This document shows positions 45,630 to 54,088 of a stretch of 64,000 nt of DNA, in pieces (the first letter of the stretch is position 1; each line of letters opens with the position of its first letter). Source of the stretch: OMG group bacterium. GTDB taxonomy: Bacteria > Pseudomonadota > Gammaproteobacteria > Pseudomonadales > Azotimanducaceae. The notes under the pieces were generated by a model, which was given only the letters and a program-made list of their open reading frames with translations, was not told where the DNA came from and made no database searches. The translations under genes were made by a program, and so were the position numbers. Where the stretch lies: NCBI GenBank assembly GCA_012267385.1, contig JAAXGW010000039.1:69264-133263 (forward strand), in the 5' to 3' direction.

Positions 45630-46196
45630 TTAGTCCGCGTACTCCATCACTTTGATCACGGCTTTAATGCCGCGTACATTGCGAATAATTTCCGTAGCAC
45701 GCCCAGTTTCCTCCTTGGTCGCATAGCCCATCAGGTAGGCGTTCCCGCGGTCGATGACTACATCGAACTTATCAAAATCGACATCCTGCGCCGTTAGAAG
45801 TTTAGCACGGACGTTGCTAGCTAAGTATGAATCTCGTGCCCTTTCCACGACCCCCCTGAAGTCGTCTGTTGTCAGTTCGTTTTGAACAGCGCGAACCTGT
45901 TCTATGTTTTCGACGACTTCTGTAGCACGTTGTTTCCGTGCCTCTGTTGTGATTTGACCAGTGAGTAAGACGATGCCGTTGAATACGGAGACTCGAATGC
46001 GTTCGTCCTTCTCATGGTGTAACTCCTCTTTGAGTAGTTTTGCTGCAAGTTGTTGGATAAGAACGTCGTCTACTACCGTGCCTGGTGTTCGTAGATCCGG
46101 TGCCGTCATCGAAGATGTACAGGCTGACAGAGTCAGGTATGTTACGCCCAACAATATACAAAAAGTCAATTTCGATGTCAATCGAGTCCGTGACAT
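45630..46196 (-). CDS. dolP: Dual BON-domain lipoprotein DolP (YraP)
   Basis: Outer-membrane lipoprotein of 188 residues that in E. coli binds anionic phospholipid at the division site and aids BAM. The signal peptide ends LSAC (Cys26). Two BON domains follow (about 45-110 and 118-185), each with the VxGxVxLxGxV-like strand pattern (VSVFNGIVLLTGQI; VVIDRGNAYLMGYA). It sits 13 bases downstream of lpoA; yraN and diaA, which usually lie between them, are absent. Confidence 0.92.
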   Translation of the reverse strand: MSRTRLTSKLTFCILLGVTYLTLSACTSSMTAPDLRTPGTVVDDVLIQQLAAKLLKEELHHEKDERIRVSVFNGIVLLTGQITTEARKQRATEVVENIEQVRAVQNELTTDDFRGVVERARDSYLASNVRAKLLTAQDVDFDKFDVVIDRGNAYLMGYATKEETGRATEIIRNVRGIKAVIKVMEYAD

Positions 46197-46208
46197 TTAT
46201 CTAGTCAA

Positions 46209-48017
46209 TCAAAAGAGATTTCGTTGGTGATCGTCAGACTGTATTATGTGTTTTCGAGGTTTGAGAGCACGACCCTGGACTATTCCCCAAATTGGCTCTC
46301 TAACCAGATTCCTTTGTTCGTCTGGTCGTAGGTAGCCAGTGTACCCAAATATCGGTCCTCCCCTAAGTACCTCGTGAATTTGCAATGAGGTTCGATACGC
46401 GTCGATTCCAAATACATACAACGGATAGAGCACACTCGCGTCTGCAAATGACTCCCGGATTTGAGCTGTTAAGGGAACTGAAAACAAGTGTGCGGGAGTT
46501 GACGTGAAATTTGTTCCATCGGCATAACTGCCTGTGCGGGTCAAATCACGAAATGTCGGTTCGGCAAGTATGATTGGAATGTCACCGGCAAAGTGATAAT
46601 GCAGAGCCGCGCTAAGGGCTGCAAATTCATCCCGATCGACAAATGCGATCACCGCGTCAACGTCATGTCGGCGGCGCGCGGTAAATTCGATTGTTCTACG
46701 AGTGATTGTTGCTAATTCTGCTTGTCTCGCGTTACTCTGAGTTACCCTGAGTAAGTTCGCTACACTCTCGGTCGATTCTCTGAGATTGGATAGTTTGGCT
46801 TCGCCCGCGATTGTGATGTCATCGTAAATCGTATTCCTGAAACTAATTGCGGCACGAACACACCAATAATCTTGACCTAGTACGAGAAGTACGCGTCTTA
46901 AATTTTGAGAATTTACTTGGTTTGCAATGGCAATAGCATCGTCTTCGACCACTTGTGCTAATCTCACAAGATTGCGTTGGGGCACAAACCGAGAACTGTT
47001 CGTAGGCTGATTAAGCGCAATGATCGGAACTTGAGCAGCATCTTTTTCCATTACTCGCCGTACGTTTTCCTTTTCCAATGGACCAACAATCACATCGACG
47101 CCTTCGTCAATTACCTGTTCAATCAGCGTCGTGATTTCTGTTGTCGTCGTATCGTAGACTTCGATGGACAGATCATTGCGAGAGGTAGTGTGTAAATGTG
47201 CACTTAAAAAACCATTCTTTACTGCCGTCGCCGCACTGGAGAGTGGGCCGGATTGCGGTAATAAAAGTGCGATTTTTCGCGGGACTCTGTCCTCGGTTCG
47301 AAAATGTTTTGGAGTAAATCGAGCAGCGAGGTGATGTGGGTACTGTATCGTCCATCGACGGAACTTTAGCGTTCGCTCAACTTGAGCGTTACTAGTTACA
47401 GCAATCTTCGCCAAGTCCCACCAACCCTGAACTGAAACATTGTTTATAGTCATAGGTGTTAAACTTAGGTACGCACAGGGACTATCGAGCACTGTCCAAA
47501 TACGCTCCACCCATTGCAAACTTTCGTGCTCAGACTGCGGTTCGTAAGTGACTAATACATTAAGGGCACTTTCACAATCGTCGACCCATCTATGAATATA
47601 GGACTGCGCGACGACCTTAGCACGGTTCTGACTGACGTTTTGCGTTTGGAGACTACTGATTCCATTTAAAGCACTCAAGGGAGCATCTAGTGCTTCGAGG
47701 ACTAAAGCAGTTAGTGCATGAACATAATTCGAAGTGTTGGGTTCACGTATCCCTTGTTGTTTTGGAGGCCAATCGAGAAACTGATTCTTGATAGACTGTG
47801 GCGACCTGTGGAAGTGAGGTTGATGTGCGATATCTAAGCGGCGAATAAACTCTTCTGCAATGGAAGACGTAAGTGCCGATCCAGGTGCGTCATTTCTACT
47901 ATTACCAACTTGAACGTCATACCTCTCATGCGGAACTCTTGGTACTGACGGACTTTGACATCCCCAGCTCAACGACAAGAGAACGAAGGATAACAGGATG
48001 ACACAACAGAAACACAC
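46209..48017 (-). CDS. lpoA: Penicillin-binding protein activator LpoA (LppC family)
   Basis: Outer-membrane lipoprotein that activates PBP1A. The GTG at 48017 gives a compact signal peptide ending SWGC (Cys20); longer starts up to 48176 would run deep into rsmI on the other strand and are less likely. A helical TPR-like N-terminal domain (about 45-230) precedes a periplasmic-binding-protein fold (about 240-600) opening KIALLLPQSGPLSSAATAVKNGF. About 602 residues. Its 5' end overlaps that of divergent rsmI by 20 bases. Confidence 0.9.
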   Translation of the reverse strand: MCFCCVILLSFVLLSLSWGCQSPSVPRVPHERYDVQVGNSRNDAPGSALTSSIAEEFIRRLDIAHQPHFHRSPQSIKNQFLDWPPKQQGIREPNTSNYVHALTALVLEALDAPLSALNGISSLQTQNVSQNRAKVVAQSYIHRWVDDCESALNVLVTYEPQSEHESLQWVERIWTVLDSPCAYLSLTPMTINNVSVQGWWDLAKIAVTSNAQVERTLKFRRWTIQYPHHLAARFTPKHFRTEDRVPRKIALLLPQSGPLSSAATAVKNGFLSAHLHTTSRNDLSIEVYDTTTTEITTLIEQVIDEGVDVIVGPLEKENVRRVMEKDAAQVPIIALNQPTNSSRFVPQRNLVRLAQVVEDDAIAIANQVNSQNLRRVLLVLGQDYWCVRAAISFRNTIYDDITIAGEAKLSNLRESTESVANLLRVTQSNARQAELATITRRTIEFTARRRHDVDAVIAFVDRDEFAALSAALHYHFAGDIPIILAEPTFRDLTRTGSYADGTNFTSTPAHLFSVPLTAQIRESFADASVLYPLYVFGIDAYRTSLQIHEVLRGGPIFGYTGYLRPDEQRNLVREPIWGIVQGRALKPRKHIIQSDDHQRNLF

Positions 48018-48864
48018 AGAGGGTTGTTTGTACGTGGTTGCAACACCTATCGGGAATCTTGAGGATATTACCGTTCGAGCGAAGCGAATTCTTTCAACTG
48101 TATCAGTCATTGGTTGCGAGAATGTGGTACGAACAAAGACGCTATTGCAATCCTTGAGGATTAATGAACAGGACAAACACTATATAGTGCTGAACGATGC
48201 ATGCGAAGATCGTGCAACCGCACAAATCTTGGCAACTCTCAATTCAGCTCAAGATGTAGTGATTGTATCCGATGCTGGGACGCCGTTAGTCTCAGACCCA
48301 GGATTTCAACTAGTACATGAAGCGTACACCACTGGAATTCCAACTGTACCAGTACCAGGTCCTAGTGCAGTGATGGCACTCGTTTCCGTTTGTCCCATTC
48401 CTTTGCATGAATATCGTTTTTGTGGGTTCTTAGCAAAACGTGGAAGAAAACGTACCGAGCAGTTGTCGCGACTGAGAGTTGCGGACACTCCTACAATCTT
48501 GTTTGAGTCCCCGCATCGCGTCCTTCATTCCCTCAAGGATATGTTGGATATAGAGATGGGGGAGCGTAAAGTGTTCCTCGGACGCGAGATGACAAAACGA
48601 TTTGAGGAGTTCGTCTACACGACGCTCCACGAGTTGTACGAAGAATTTTTGACTAGAACAAGCATTAAGGGCGAGCTCGTACTAGTGATCGATTGCAGTC
48701 CTCAATCTCAGTTGGTGTGGTCTGAAGAGAAACTCTCTCAGGTGTTGCAACCCTATCTCAAACCGACGCAGGTTGCAAGTATATTGGCACAACTCACGGA
48801 ATTAACACGGGAGGAAGCCTATACGCGCATTACCGGTCGTACAGACGAAGCAACCCATGGCTGA
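47998..48864 (+). CDS. rsmI: 16S rRNA (cytidine-2'-O)-methyltransferase RsmI
   Basis: Methylates the 2'-OH of C1402 of 16S rRNA. Tetrapyrrole-methylase fold of 288 residues with LYVVATPIGNLEDIT, VSDAGTPLVSDPGF and VPGPSAVMALVS, the AdoMet-binding signatures. Start ATG at 47998. Divergent from lpoA, as in E. coli (yraL-yraM), but here the start regions overlap. Confidence 0.96.
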   Translation: MTQQKHTEGCLYVVATPIGNLEDITVRAKRILSTVSVIGCENVVRTKTLLQSLRINEQDKHYIVLNDACEDRATAQILATLNSAQDVVIVSDAGTPLVSDPGFQLVHEAYTTGIPTVPVPGPSAVMALVSVCPIPLHEYRFCGFLAKRGRKRTEQLSRLRVADTPTILFESPHRVLHSLKDMLDIEMGERKVFLGREMTKRFEEFVYTTLHELYEEFLTRTSIKGELVLVIDCSPQSQLVWSEEKLSQVLQPYLKPTQVASILAQLTELTREEAYTRITGRTDEATHG

Positions 48865-49073
48865 GTCCGAGCAAATTTGAGCACGTTCGTAAAACGAAGA
48901 CAATCATTCAACTCGTACGACCGTCGATTCATGTAGGATTGAGAGTTTAACTATGAAAATTACTGGCCGCGAATACGTGATTTGTTGAGTAGCTTACTGC
49001 GCAAAGTGATCGAAAATTGGGATATAATTCTGGCTTAAACAATCGTTATCGAAGCTATTGGAGGAGTGTTGGT

Positions 49074-49526
49074 ATGGCACGCGGTAGAGCAACAGTGGTT
49101 GAACGAAACAGCCTCTTCAAGAAGTTCTCTTTCTGGGTAGTGTTTTTCGGGTTCATCCTTGTAATTGGTTCCGTCGAGGCTCAGGATGTAGAGAATGTAG
49201 AGACCTCGGAAGAAGCAATAGAAAACGAGGCAGTGCCCACTGACAAATCCAATAGCGAAGAGAATACCAAATCGGACAGTTCAGAAAAAGATGATGAATC
49301 GGCGTCGACTGCTTCAACTAACGAAGAGGCCGACACTACAAAAAACAGAAAGGCTGAGAAAACAGAGAAAGAGTCCGATCCTAAGGTTGCAAAAAAAGAG
49401 GCCAAGAAAAAGAATCCTGAAACCGGTAGTCATCTGCCAAATGGCGATCCTACCTCGAACGTTATTCGACTCACCGGAGATGCAGCACGAGACTTTTATT
49501 ATCGGCTTGAATACTTGCGCTGGTAG
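49074..49526 (+). CDS. 150-residue secreted protein resembling a detached TonB-dependent receptor N-terminus
   Basis: ATG at 49074 with GGAGGAG 7 bases upstream; TATAAT at 49023-49028. A signal segment (about 12-36, FWVVFFGFILVIGSVEAQ) is followed by a long acidic/Lys-rich linker and ends with TGSHLPNGDPTSNVIRLTGDAARDFYYRL. The same plan opens the full receptor at 50324: similar signal (MWVAIFGLVFATGSLVAQ), acidic linker, then STGTYMPISDPTALIVRYTAADIEEM. The protein stops where the plug would begin, and the RNase P RNA gene follows at once. It is either the remnant of a receptor gene or an independent signalling/decoy peptide. Confidence 0.75.
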   Translation: MARGRATVVERNSLFKKFSFWVVFFGFILVIGSVEAQDVENVETSEEAIENEAVPTDKSNSEENTKSDSSEKDDESASTASTNEEADTTKNRKAEKTEKESDPKVAKKEAKKKNPETGSHLPNGDPTSNVIRLTGDAARDFYYRLEYLRW

Positions 49527-49567
49527 AAAGTAGCGGCGAAACACTTGCCATAGATAATATATCGAGC

Positions 49568-49908
49568 AAGAGACGGCTAAACGATCGCTGATGACGCAGA
49601 GTCATCGGAGGAAAGTCCGGGCTCCGTAGGACAAAGTGCCAGGTAACGCCTGGGAAGTGTGAACTTACGGCAAGTGCCACAGAAAATAAACCGCCGAGTA
49701 TTCGGTAAGGGTGAAAAGGTGTGGTAAGAGCACACCGCAATCGCTGGTAACAGCATTGGCAAGGTCAACCCCACTTGGAGCAAGACCAAATAGAGATCGA
49801 AAGACATGGTCCGTGTCCGATCTGGGTAGGTCGCAAATAGTACGCCGAGTCGTGCTCGAGATGAATGATCGTTCTTGGACAGAACCCGGCTTATCGGCCG
49901 TCTCTTCC
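49568..49908 (+). ncRNA. rnpB: RNase P RNA, bacterial class A
   Basis: Ribozyme that trims the 5' leader of pre-tRNAs. Conserved blocks appear in order: GAGGAAAGTCCGGGCTCC with AGTGCCAGGTAACGCCTGGG (P4 5' strand region), AACCGCCGA, GGTAAGGGTGAAAAGGTG, GGTAAGAGCACACCGC, GGAGCAAGACCAAATAG, and the closing AGATGAATGATC..ACAGAACCCGGCTTAT. The ends pair as P1: GAGACGGC (49570-49577) with GCCGTCTC (49897-49904). Outer ends are placed within a few bases. rsmI-rnpB neighbourhood is conserved in Pseudomonas, though without the intervening small gene. Confidence 0.97.
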
Positions 49909-50323
49909 TCTTCTCCAATCGATTATTACGTCAAGTGTTGAAGTGACAACAAGAGACTATTAGATGATTCAAACATGCGGTCACCGTTCCATGTTAGATG
50001 TGTAAAATGTCTATTAAGCAAGCTGGTTATTGCGTCACATTGAGGAAGAAAAAGCAGTTCTTGAAAAAAATATCTAAAGTTCATTTTTTCTTCACTTTCT
50101 GTTTATAATTTATTCACATTGTGACACATTATCGTAGTACCATTGTGGTACACACGAAACAGTTTTGAATCAAGTGCGGAATATCACAACCGATTGTTCT
50201 AGACTGGTTCAATGCTTTCGGTTATTCTTGACCATAGCAACACGTCGGGTAGATGGGGTTGTTAATTTGAAGTCAGGACGTAACAGGTGTTGAGTATCTA
50301 ACCTTTTTGGGAGGGATTCTAAG
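49909..50323. other. Leader region of the TonB receptor gene
   Basis: About 415 bases between rnpB and the receptor gene, AT-rich around 50040-50130. Holds the -10 element and palindromes described separately. The predicted leader RNA is about 200 bases long and I cannot match it to a known riboswitch. GGGAGGG about 9 bases before the receptor ATG is the ribosome-binding site. The 13-mer AATTTGAAGTCAG at about 50264 recurs ahead of the gene at 54089. Confidence 0.4.
50104..50151 (+). promoter_or_regulatory. Promoter -10 with two CATTGTG palindromes
   Basis: TATAAT (50104-50109) is followed by TCACATTGTGA (50114-50124) and GTACCATTGTGGTAC (50137-50151). Both are perfect palindromes around an odd central base or TTG loop, share the core CATTGTG, and lie 23-27 bases apart centre to centre, across and just after the expected transcription start. 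This is the layout of a repressor operator pair. The -35 (near 50080) is weak. Confidence 0.5.
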
Positions 50324-53300
50324 ATGCAAAACAATAGTTCAACTGTGAACAAAAAAGGATTCCTATCCGAACTTCTACCTATGTGGGTAGCAATTTTCGG
50401 GTTGGTCTTTGCAACGGGGTCTTTGGTGGCTCAGGAAGCTGAGAGTTCTGAAGACTCAAAAAAAGTCGTCGAAGAAGACGAAGATGAAGAGGAATCAGAA
50501 TCGAATTCTGAAGAAACTTTAGATGAAGAAGCAGTCTCGGAAGACGAAGTAGCCGATGAATCGGAAAGTCTTTACGAGGACGAAGAAATGGAAGAGGTGA
50601 TCTCGACTGGTACCTACATGCCTATATCGGATCCGACCGCACTGATTGTTCGGTACACCGCTGCAGACATCGAAGAAATGGGTGTATCGGATCTATCCGA
50701 CTTCTTCCGCAGAATTCCAGAACAATTTAACTCAACGAATCCTCAGACCTCAACTTCATGGCAAACTGGCGATGAACTCGGAGGAGATTCAGGCGGACTG
50801 TACTACAACTTCAACCTGTCCACGGTGAATTTGCACGGCATGGGATCTGGTAATACGTTAGTATTGTTGGATGGTCGTCGCATTGCGGGTTTTGGCGGTT
50901 CCGAACGAGATATCGTCAATATTCTTGGAATTCCCTTGGAAGCAATTGCCGCGGTTGAGATTCAGCTTGACGGTGGTTCTGCTGTGTATGGTGCAGACGC
51001 TCTTGGTGGTGTTGTGAATTTCATTACGAAGAAAAACTATCGTGGTGTTTCTTTGAATATGAAGCAAGACAATAGTTACACGGGCGCGGACGACTATACG
51101 ACGGGTATGACGTTTGGCTTCAACTGGGCGAAGTTCCGAACTACGGTATCATTGGAGACGTCCGAACGCGAACCGATCATCAACGCGAAGACGGGACATC
51201 ACACGCTTGACTTTCGCCATCTATTCGGACCCGAGTACGATTACCGGAACTACAGCTATGCTCAACCTGGAATCGTGAGAGAATGGAATGGTAGCTCTCG
51301 ATACCCCGGTCCGTATTACTCAGATTGGTACATCAACGGAAGTTTCACCATCGACTGGGAAAAGCGTAATTTCATTGCGCAACTGCCCTTGGATCACACC
51401 GGTTTGAACTCTACCCCGGAAGATTTCAACTATGGTATAGAAAACATCACCCCTTACAACAGGATTGAGCCAGTAAATGGTGCGCATTCCAGTCGAGATG
51501 GGGCCGTGATGAATATTTACTACGATCTCAGCGAAAACGTGGAAATCTTTATGAATTCACGCTATTCGACAGATAATTCTTACCAACAGAACTGGAGTAT
51601 TTATTCCTTGTCGATGCGCCTCGTGGTGCCGGCAACCAACGCCTACAATCCGTTTGGTCGTCCTATGCATGTAACTTATGTACCTGGGAACGAGCAAGAA
51701 ACCGGAGTCCTGCCCATACCTTTCCGCAAGGCCGAAGGTGTTAACAAGAACGTAACAGTTGGGGTGAACTGGAAGTGGGCCGGCGAGAATACGTTGTCAT
51801 TTTCGGTTTCTGAGGGACGGTCCTCAAACCAACAGCTTGCGTTCCAAAGCTCTACTCGTCGCGAGCGGTACGCTCCTGGAACCGATGAGTTCTATCGAAG
51901 ACTCGCGAGTCCTGATCCTGATGTCGCATTCAACCTGTTCGGGAATGGTACTGTTGGGGGTGCCCCCTTTGAACAATTCCTAGGCAATACTTCACGACGT
52001 ATCGGGACCAATCGAGTAACGAACATGACATTACTGGCTAGTGGATTCTGGTTTGAGCTGAACGGTGAGCGAATCAGCTATTCGTTGCGATATTCGCAAC
52101 AGGCGATTCGATATACCAACCGCTATCAGTATTTAGCTGGCTTGACCGCCTATGAATTTGATTACAACGCGGTTTGGAACGGTGTTACAGAGCCTGTTTC
52201 TCGTAGCAACAGCTTTGGCATGGAAGTTTGGCTCCCAATATTCAGCCATGACGAAGCGAAGTTTTGGGGTAAGGAACTGCAGGTAACCTTCAAGAATAAT
52301 CGAACTGGTAACTTCAACTGGGGTGTCGTGAGTGGATTTGATTTCCAATACGAACAAGTACAAGTTTGGGTTTGGAATCCAGCTACCATCTCGTGGGAAG
52401 CTGATTCTGGATACGCGTACGAGTACGGCATTGACCGCAACGAAGCTGAGTTTATCAAGTTTGAACAATACGACAACGCGCCAGCACTTGGTTTGTACTA
52501 TGAACCGATGCGGGATATCACGGTCACCGTGAACTATACGAAGAACGTAGAGCCCCCGTTGACTTCTCAACTGTATGACTCACTCGAAGGAAGTGAATGG
52601 TTCATTTACGATGTTGTCGATCCGTGTCATGGAAGAACTCCCGGCCATCCATCCAACAATCCTAGAGACTTTGAAGAGACCTTTTACGAGCGAACACCTT
52701 ACAGGTATTCGTGGGCAAATCCCAATTTGAAGTCTGAGGTGTCGCAGAACTGGTCGGTTCGCATGAGATGGGATCCACAGTTCCTCCAAAACTTTAACAT
52801 GAGTGTAACTTATGCGGATCGTTCGCACAGGGACAAGGTTGATCGCGGAATTAACTATCGAGATGAACCTACTGCATTGTGCTATGACGTGATCGCGTCG
52901 CGGAACGCTGAAGGTTACTTGGATTTCATCAACTACGATTACTTCAACGCGTATGAAGATAGTACGAGGACCTTCACTGCGAATGTTTCGTATCGTATGC
53001 AGTTTGAGCGTATCGGGATGATCGAAACTCGACTGTCTTACAACACTTACTTGGAACGCCAGCGACAACCATTGAAGGGACTTATCTTCTCTGCTTTGGG
53101 TACGATGCGAGATCCTGACAAATACTCAGGGAACCTCCAAGTATTTTGGGATAGAGGCCGCATGAATGCGAACATGTCTGTTCGATATACTCCAGGTTAT
53201 TTGAACGATCGCGCACACTACTGTAACTATCTACAAGTCATCGCTCAATTGGGACAATGCTCTCAGTTTCAATGGGGTAATGGCGTCTATCGCACTGGCT

Positions 53301-53515
53301 ATCTCTCGATGGACGTTGGCTCACTAGCGACGGTTGATGCTTCATTCGCGTATAGATTCAGTCCAGAGTTTAGTTTGCGTTTCAGCAGCCAAAACTTGTT
53401 TAACAGGTCTGCGCCGCTGACAATTCGCGACAGAAAGCCCTACGACGCAAGCCGTTGGGACGCTCGTGGCCGAGTCATATCGATGAGTTTCAGCTACACG
53501 CCTTCGTTCTACTAA
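50324..53515 (+). CDS. TonB-dependent outer membrane receptor
   Basis: 1063-residue receptor. Signal peptide to about residue 37 (GSLVAQ), then an unusually acidic Glu/Asp linker (40-85), a TonB box region EEVISTGTYMP (about 88-98), plug domain (about 100-235, with LLDGRRI and VEIQLDGGSAVYGADALGGVVNFIT), and a 22-strand barrel rich in aromatic residues ending FSYTPSFY. No hint of ligand from sequence; the large size and SGSAVYGADA-type plug are common in marine and Caulobacter/Xanthomonas-like receptors for sugars or other organic compounds. Preceded by operator-like palindromes and followed by a strong terminator, so transcribed alone. Confidence 0.95.
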   Translation: MQNNSSTVNKKGFLSELLPMWVAIFGLVFATGSLVAQEAESSEDSKKVVEEDEDEEESESNSEETLDEEAVSEDEVADESESLYEDEEMEEVISTGTYMPISDPTALIVRYTAADIEEMGVSDLSDFFRRIPEQFNSTNPQTSTSWQTGDELGGDSGGLYYNFNLSTVNLHGMGSGNTLVLLDGRRIAGFGGSERDIVNILGIPLEAIAAVEIQLDGGSAVYGADALGGVVNFITKKNYRGVSLNMKQDNSYTGADDYTTGMTFGFNWAKFRTTVSLETSEREPIINAKTGHHTLDFRHLFGPEYDYRNYSYAQPGIVREWNGSSRYPGPYYSDWYINGSFTIDWEKRNFIAQLPLDHTGLNSTPEDFNYGIENITPYNRIEPVNGAHSSRDGAVMNIYYDLSENVEIFMNSRYSTDNSYQQNWSIYSLSMRLVVPATNAYNPFGRPMHVTYVPGNEQETGVLPIPFRKAEGVNKNVTVGVNWKWAGENTLSFSVSEGRSSNQQLAFQSSTRRERYAPGTDEFYRRLASPDPDVAFNLFGNGTVGGAPFEQFLGNTSRRIGTNRVTNMTLLASGFWFELNGERISYSLRYSQQAIRYTNRYQYLAGLTAYEFDYNAVWNGVTEPVSRSNSFGMEVWLPIFSHDEAKFWGKELQVTFKNNRTGNFNWGVVSGFDFQYEQVQVWVWNPATISWEADSGYAYEYGIDRNEAEFIKFEQYDNAPALGLYYEPMRDITVTVNYTKNVEPPLTSQLYDSLEGSEWFIYDVVDPCHGRTPGHPSNNPRDFEETFYERTPYRYSWANPNLKSEVSQNWSVRMRWDPQFLQNFNMSVTYADRSHRDKVDRGINYRDEPTALCYDVIASRNAEGYLDFINYDYFNAYEDSTRTFTANVSYRMQFERIGMIETRLSYNTYLERQRQPLKGLIFSALGTMRDPDKYSGNLQVFWDRGRMNANMSVRYTPGYLNDRAHYCNYLQVIAQLGQCSQFQWGNGVYRTGYLSMDVGSLATVDASFAYRFSPEFSLRFSSQNLFNRSAPLTIRDRKPYDASRWDARGRVISMSFSYTPSFY

Positions 53516-53577
53516 ATAATGTAACTGAGTTCTGCTCGGGAGGCTTGACTCCTCAGAATTCAGCAGATCTAACAATC

Positions 53578-53608
53578 GAAAAAAACGCCCGTATCGGGCG
53601 TTTTTTTT
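53578..53608 (+). terminator. Rho-independent terminator of the TonB receptor gene
   Basis: ACGCCCG-TAT-CGGGCGT (53585-53601) forms a perfect 7-bp GC-rich stem, preceded by an A-run and followed by eight T. Placed about 65 bases after the receptor stop. The flanking A and T runs make it usable from both strands. Confidence 0.93.
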
Positions 53609-53979
53609 GGTCTAAACTTGATGCAATTTCAAGATTTTGTCCTCGTCTCATGCTAGACAAGCTAGAACAAGATTGGGCTGAAGTGGGAACATCGACTCGA
53701 TCAATGGTACAGAAATTAGGTTCATCTAAAACACCTGCACGGGGTCGCCGCTTTCAAACATGAGAACACGACCGTATAGTTTTTGTAAGCTCAACATTCA
53801 CGACTTTACGTGATGGAATACTACTCAACAATAGTCGCGACTGATGCCTGTCTACGATAAATAGAAACCACCGCAAGATCTTTTGACATGCGAATGAAAC
53901 AAGAAAGAGCAATTGGGTACAACCAACAGTATCCTCTGCATTCCAGTCGTAGTGTTAATTGGAATCGATCAGTATGAAG

Positions 53980-54003
53980 TTTTATTAGCACATGCTAATA
54001 AAA
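53980..54003. promoter_or_regulatory. Perfect 24-base AT-rich palindrome
   Basis: TTTTATTAGC-ACAT-GCTAATAAAA: a 10-bp perfect inverted repeat with a 4-base spacer, about 85 bases upstream of the helical-repeat gene. Could be an operator; TTTGTTTT follows, so a weak terminator is an alternative. Confidence 0.45.
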
Positions 54004-54088
54004 TTTGTTTTAGGTACGATTATCGGCTCTTCGGGTGTTTGCTTTTGAATTTGTGATCACCGGAATTTGAAGTCAGAGAATCAAATGT

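Larger units (their letters stand above)
53516..54088. other. Intergenic region after the TonB receptor
   Basis: About 570 bases. Contains the receptor terminator (53578-53608), then roughly 370 bases in which I see no gene, then a perfect AT-rich inverted repeat (53980-54003) and the repeated 13-mer AATTTGAAGTCAG (about 54064) just before the next gene. Confidence 0.4.

Noticed and set aside
50152-50323. Riboswitch in the long receptor leader, for example a cobalamin type
   Set aside because: No B12-box or other conserved riboswitch core recognised.
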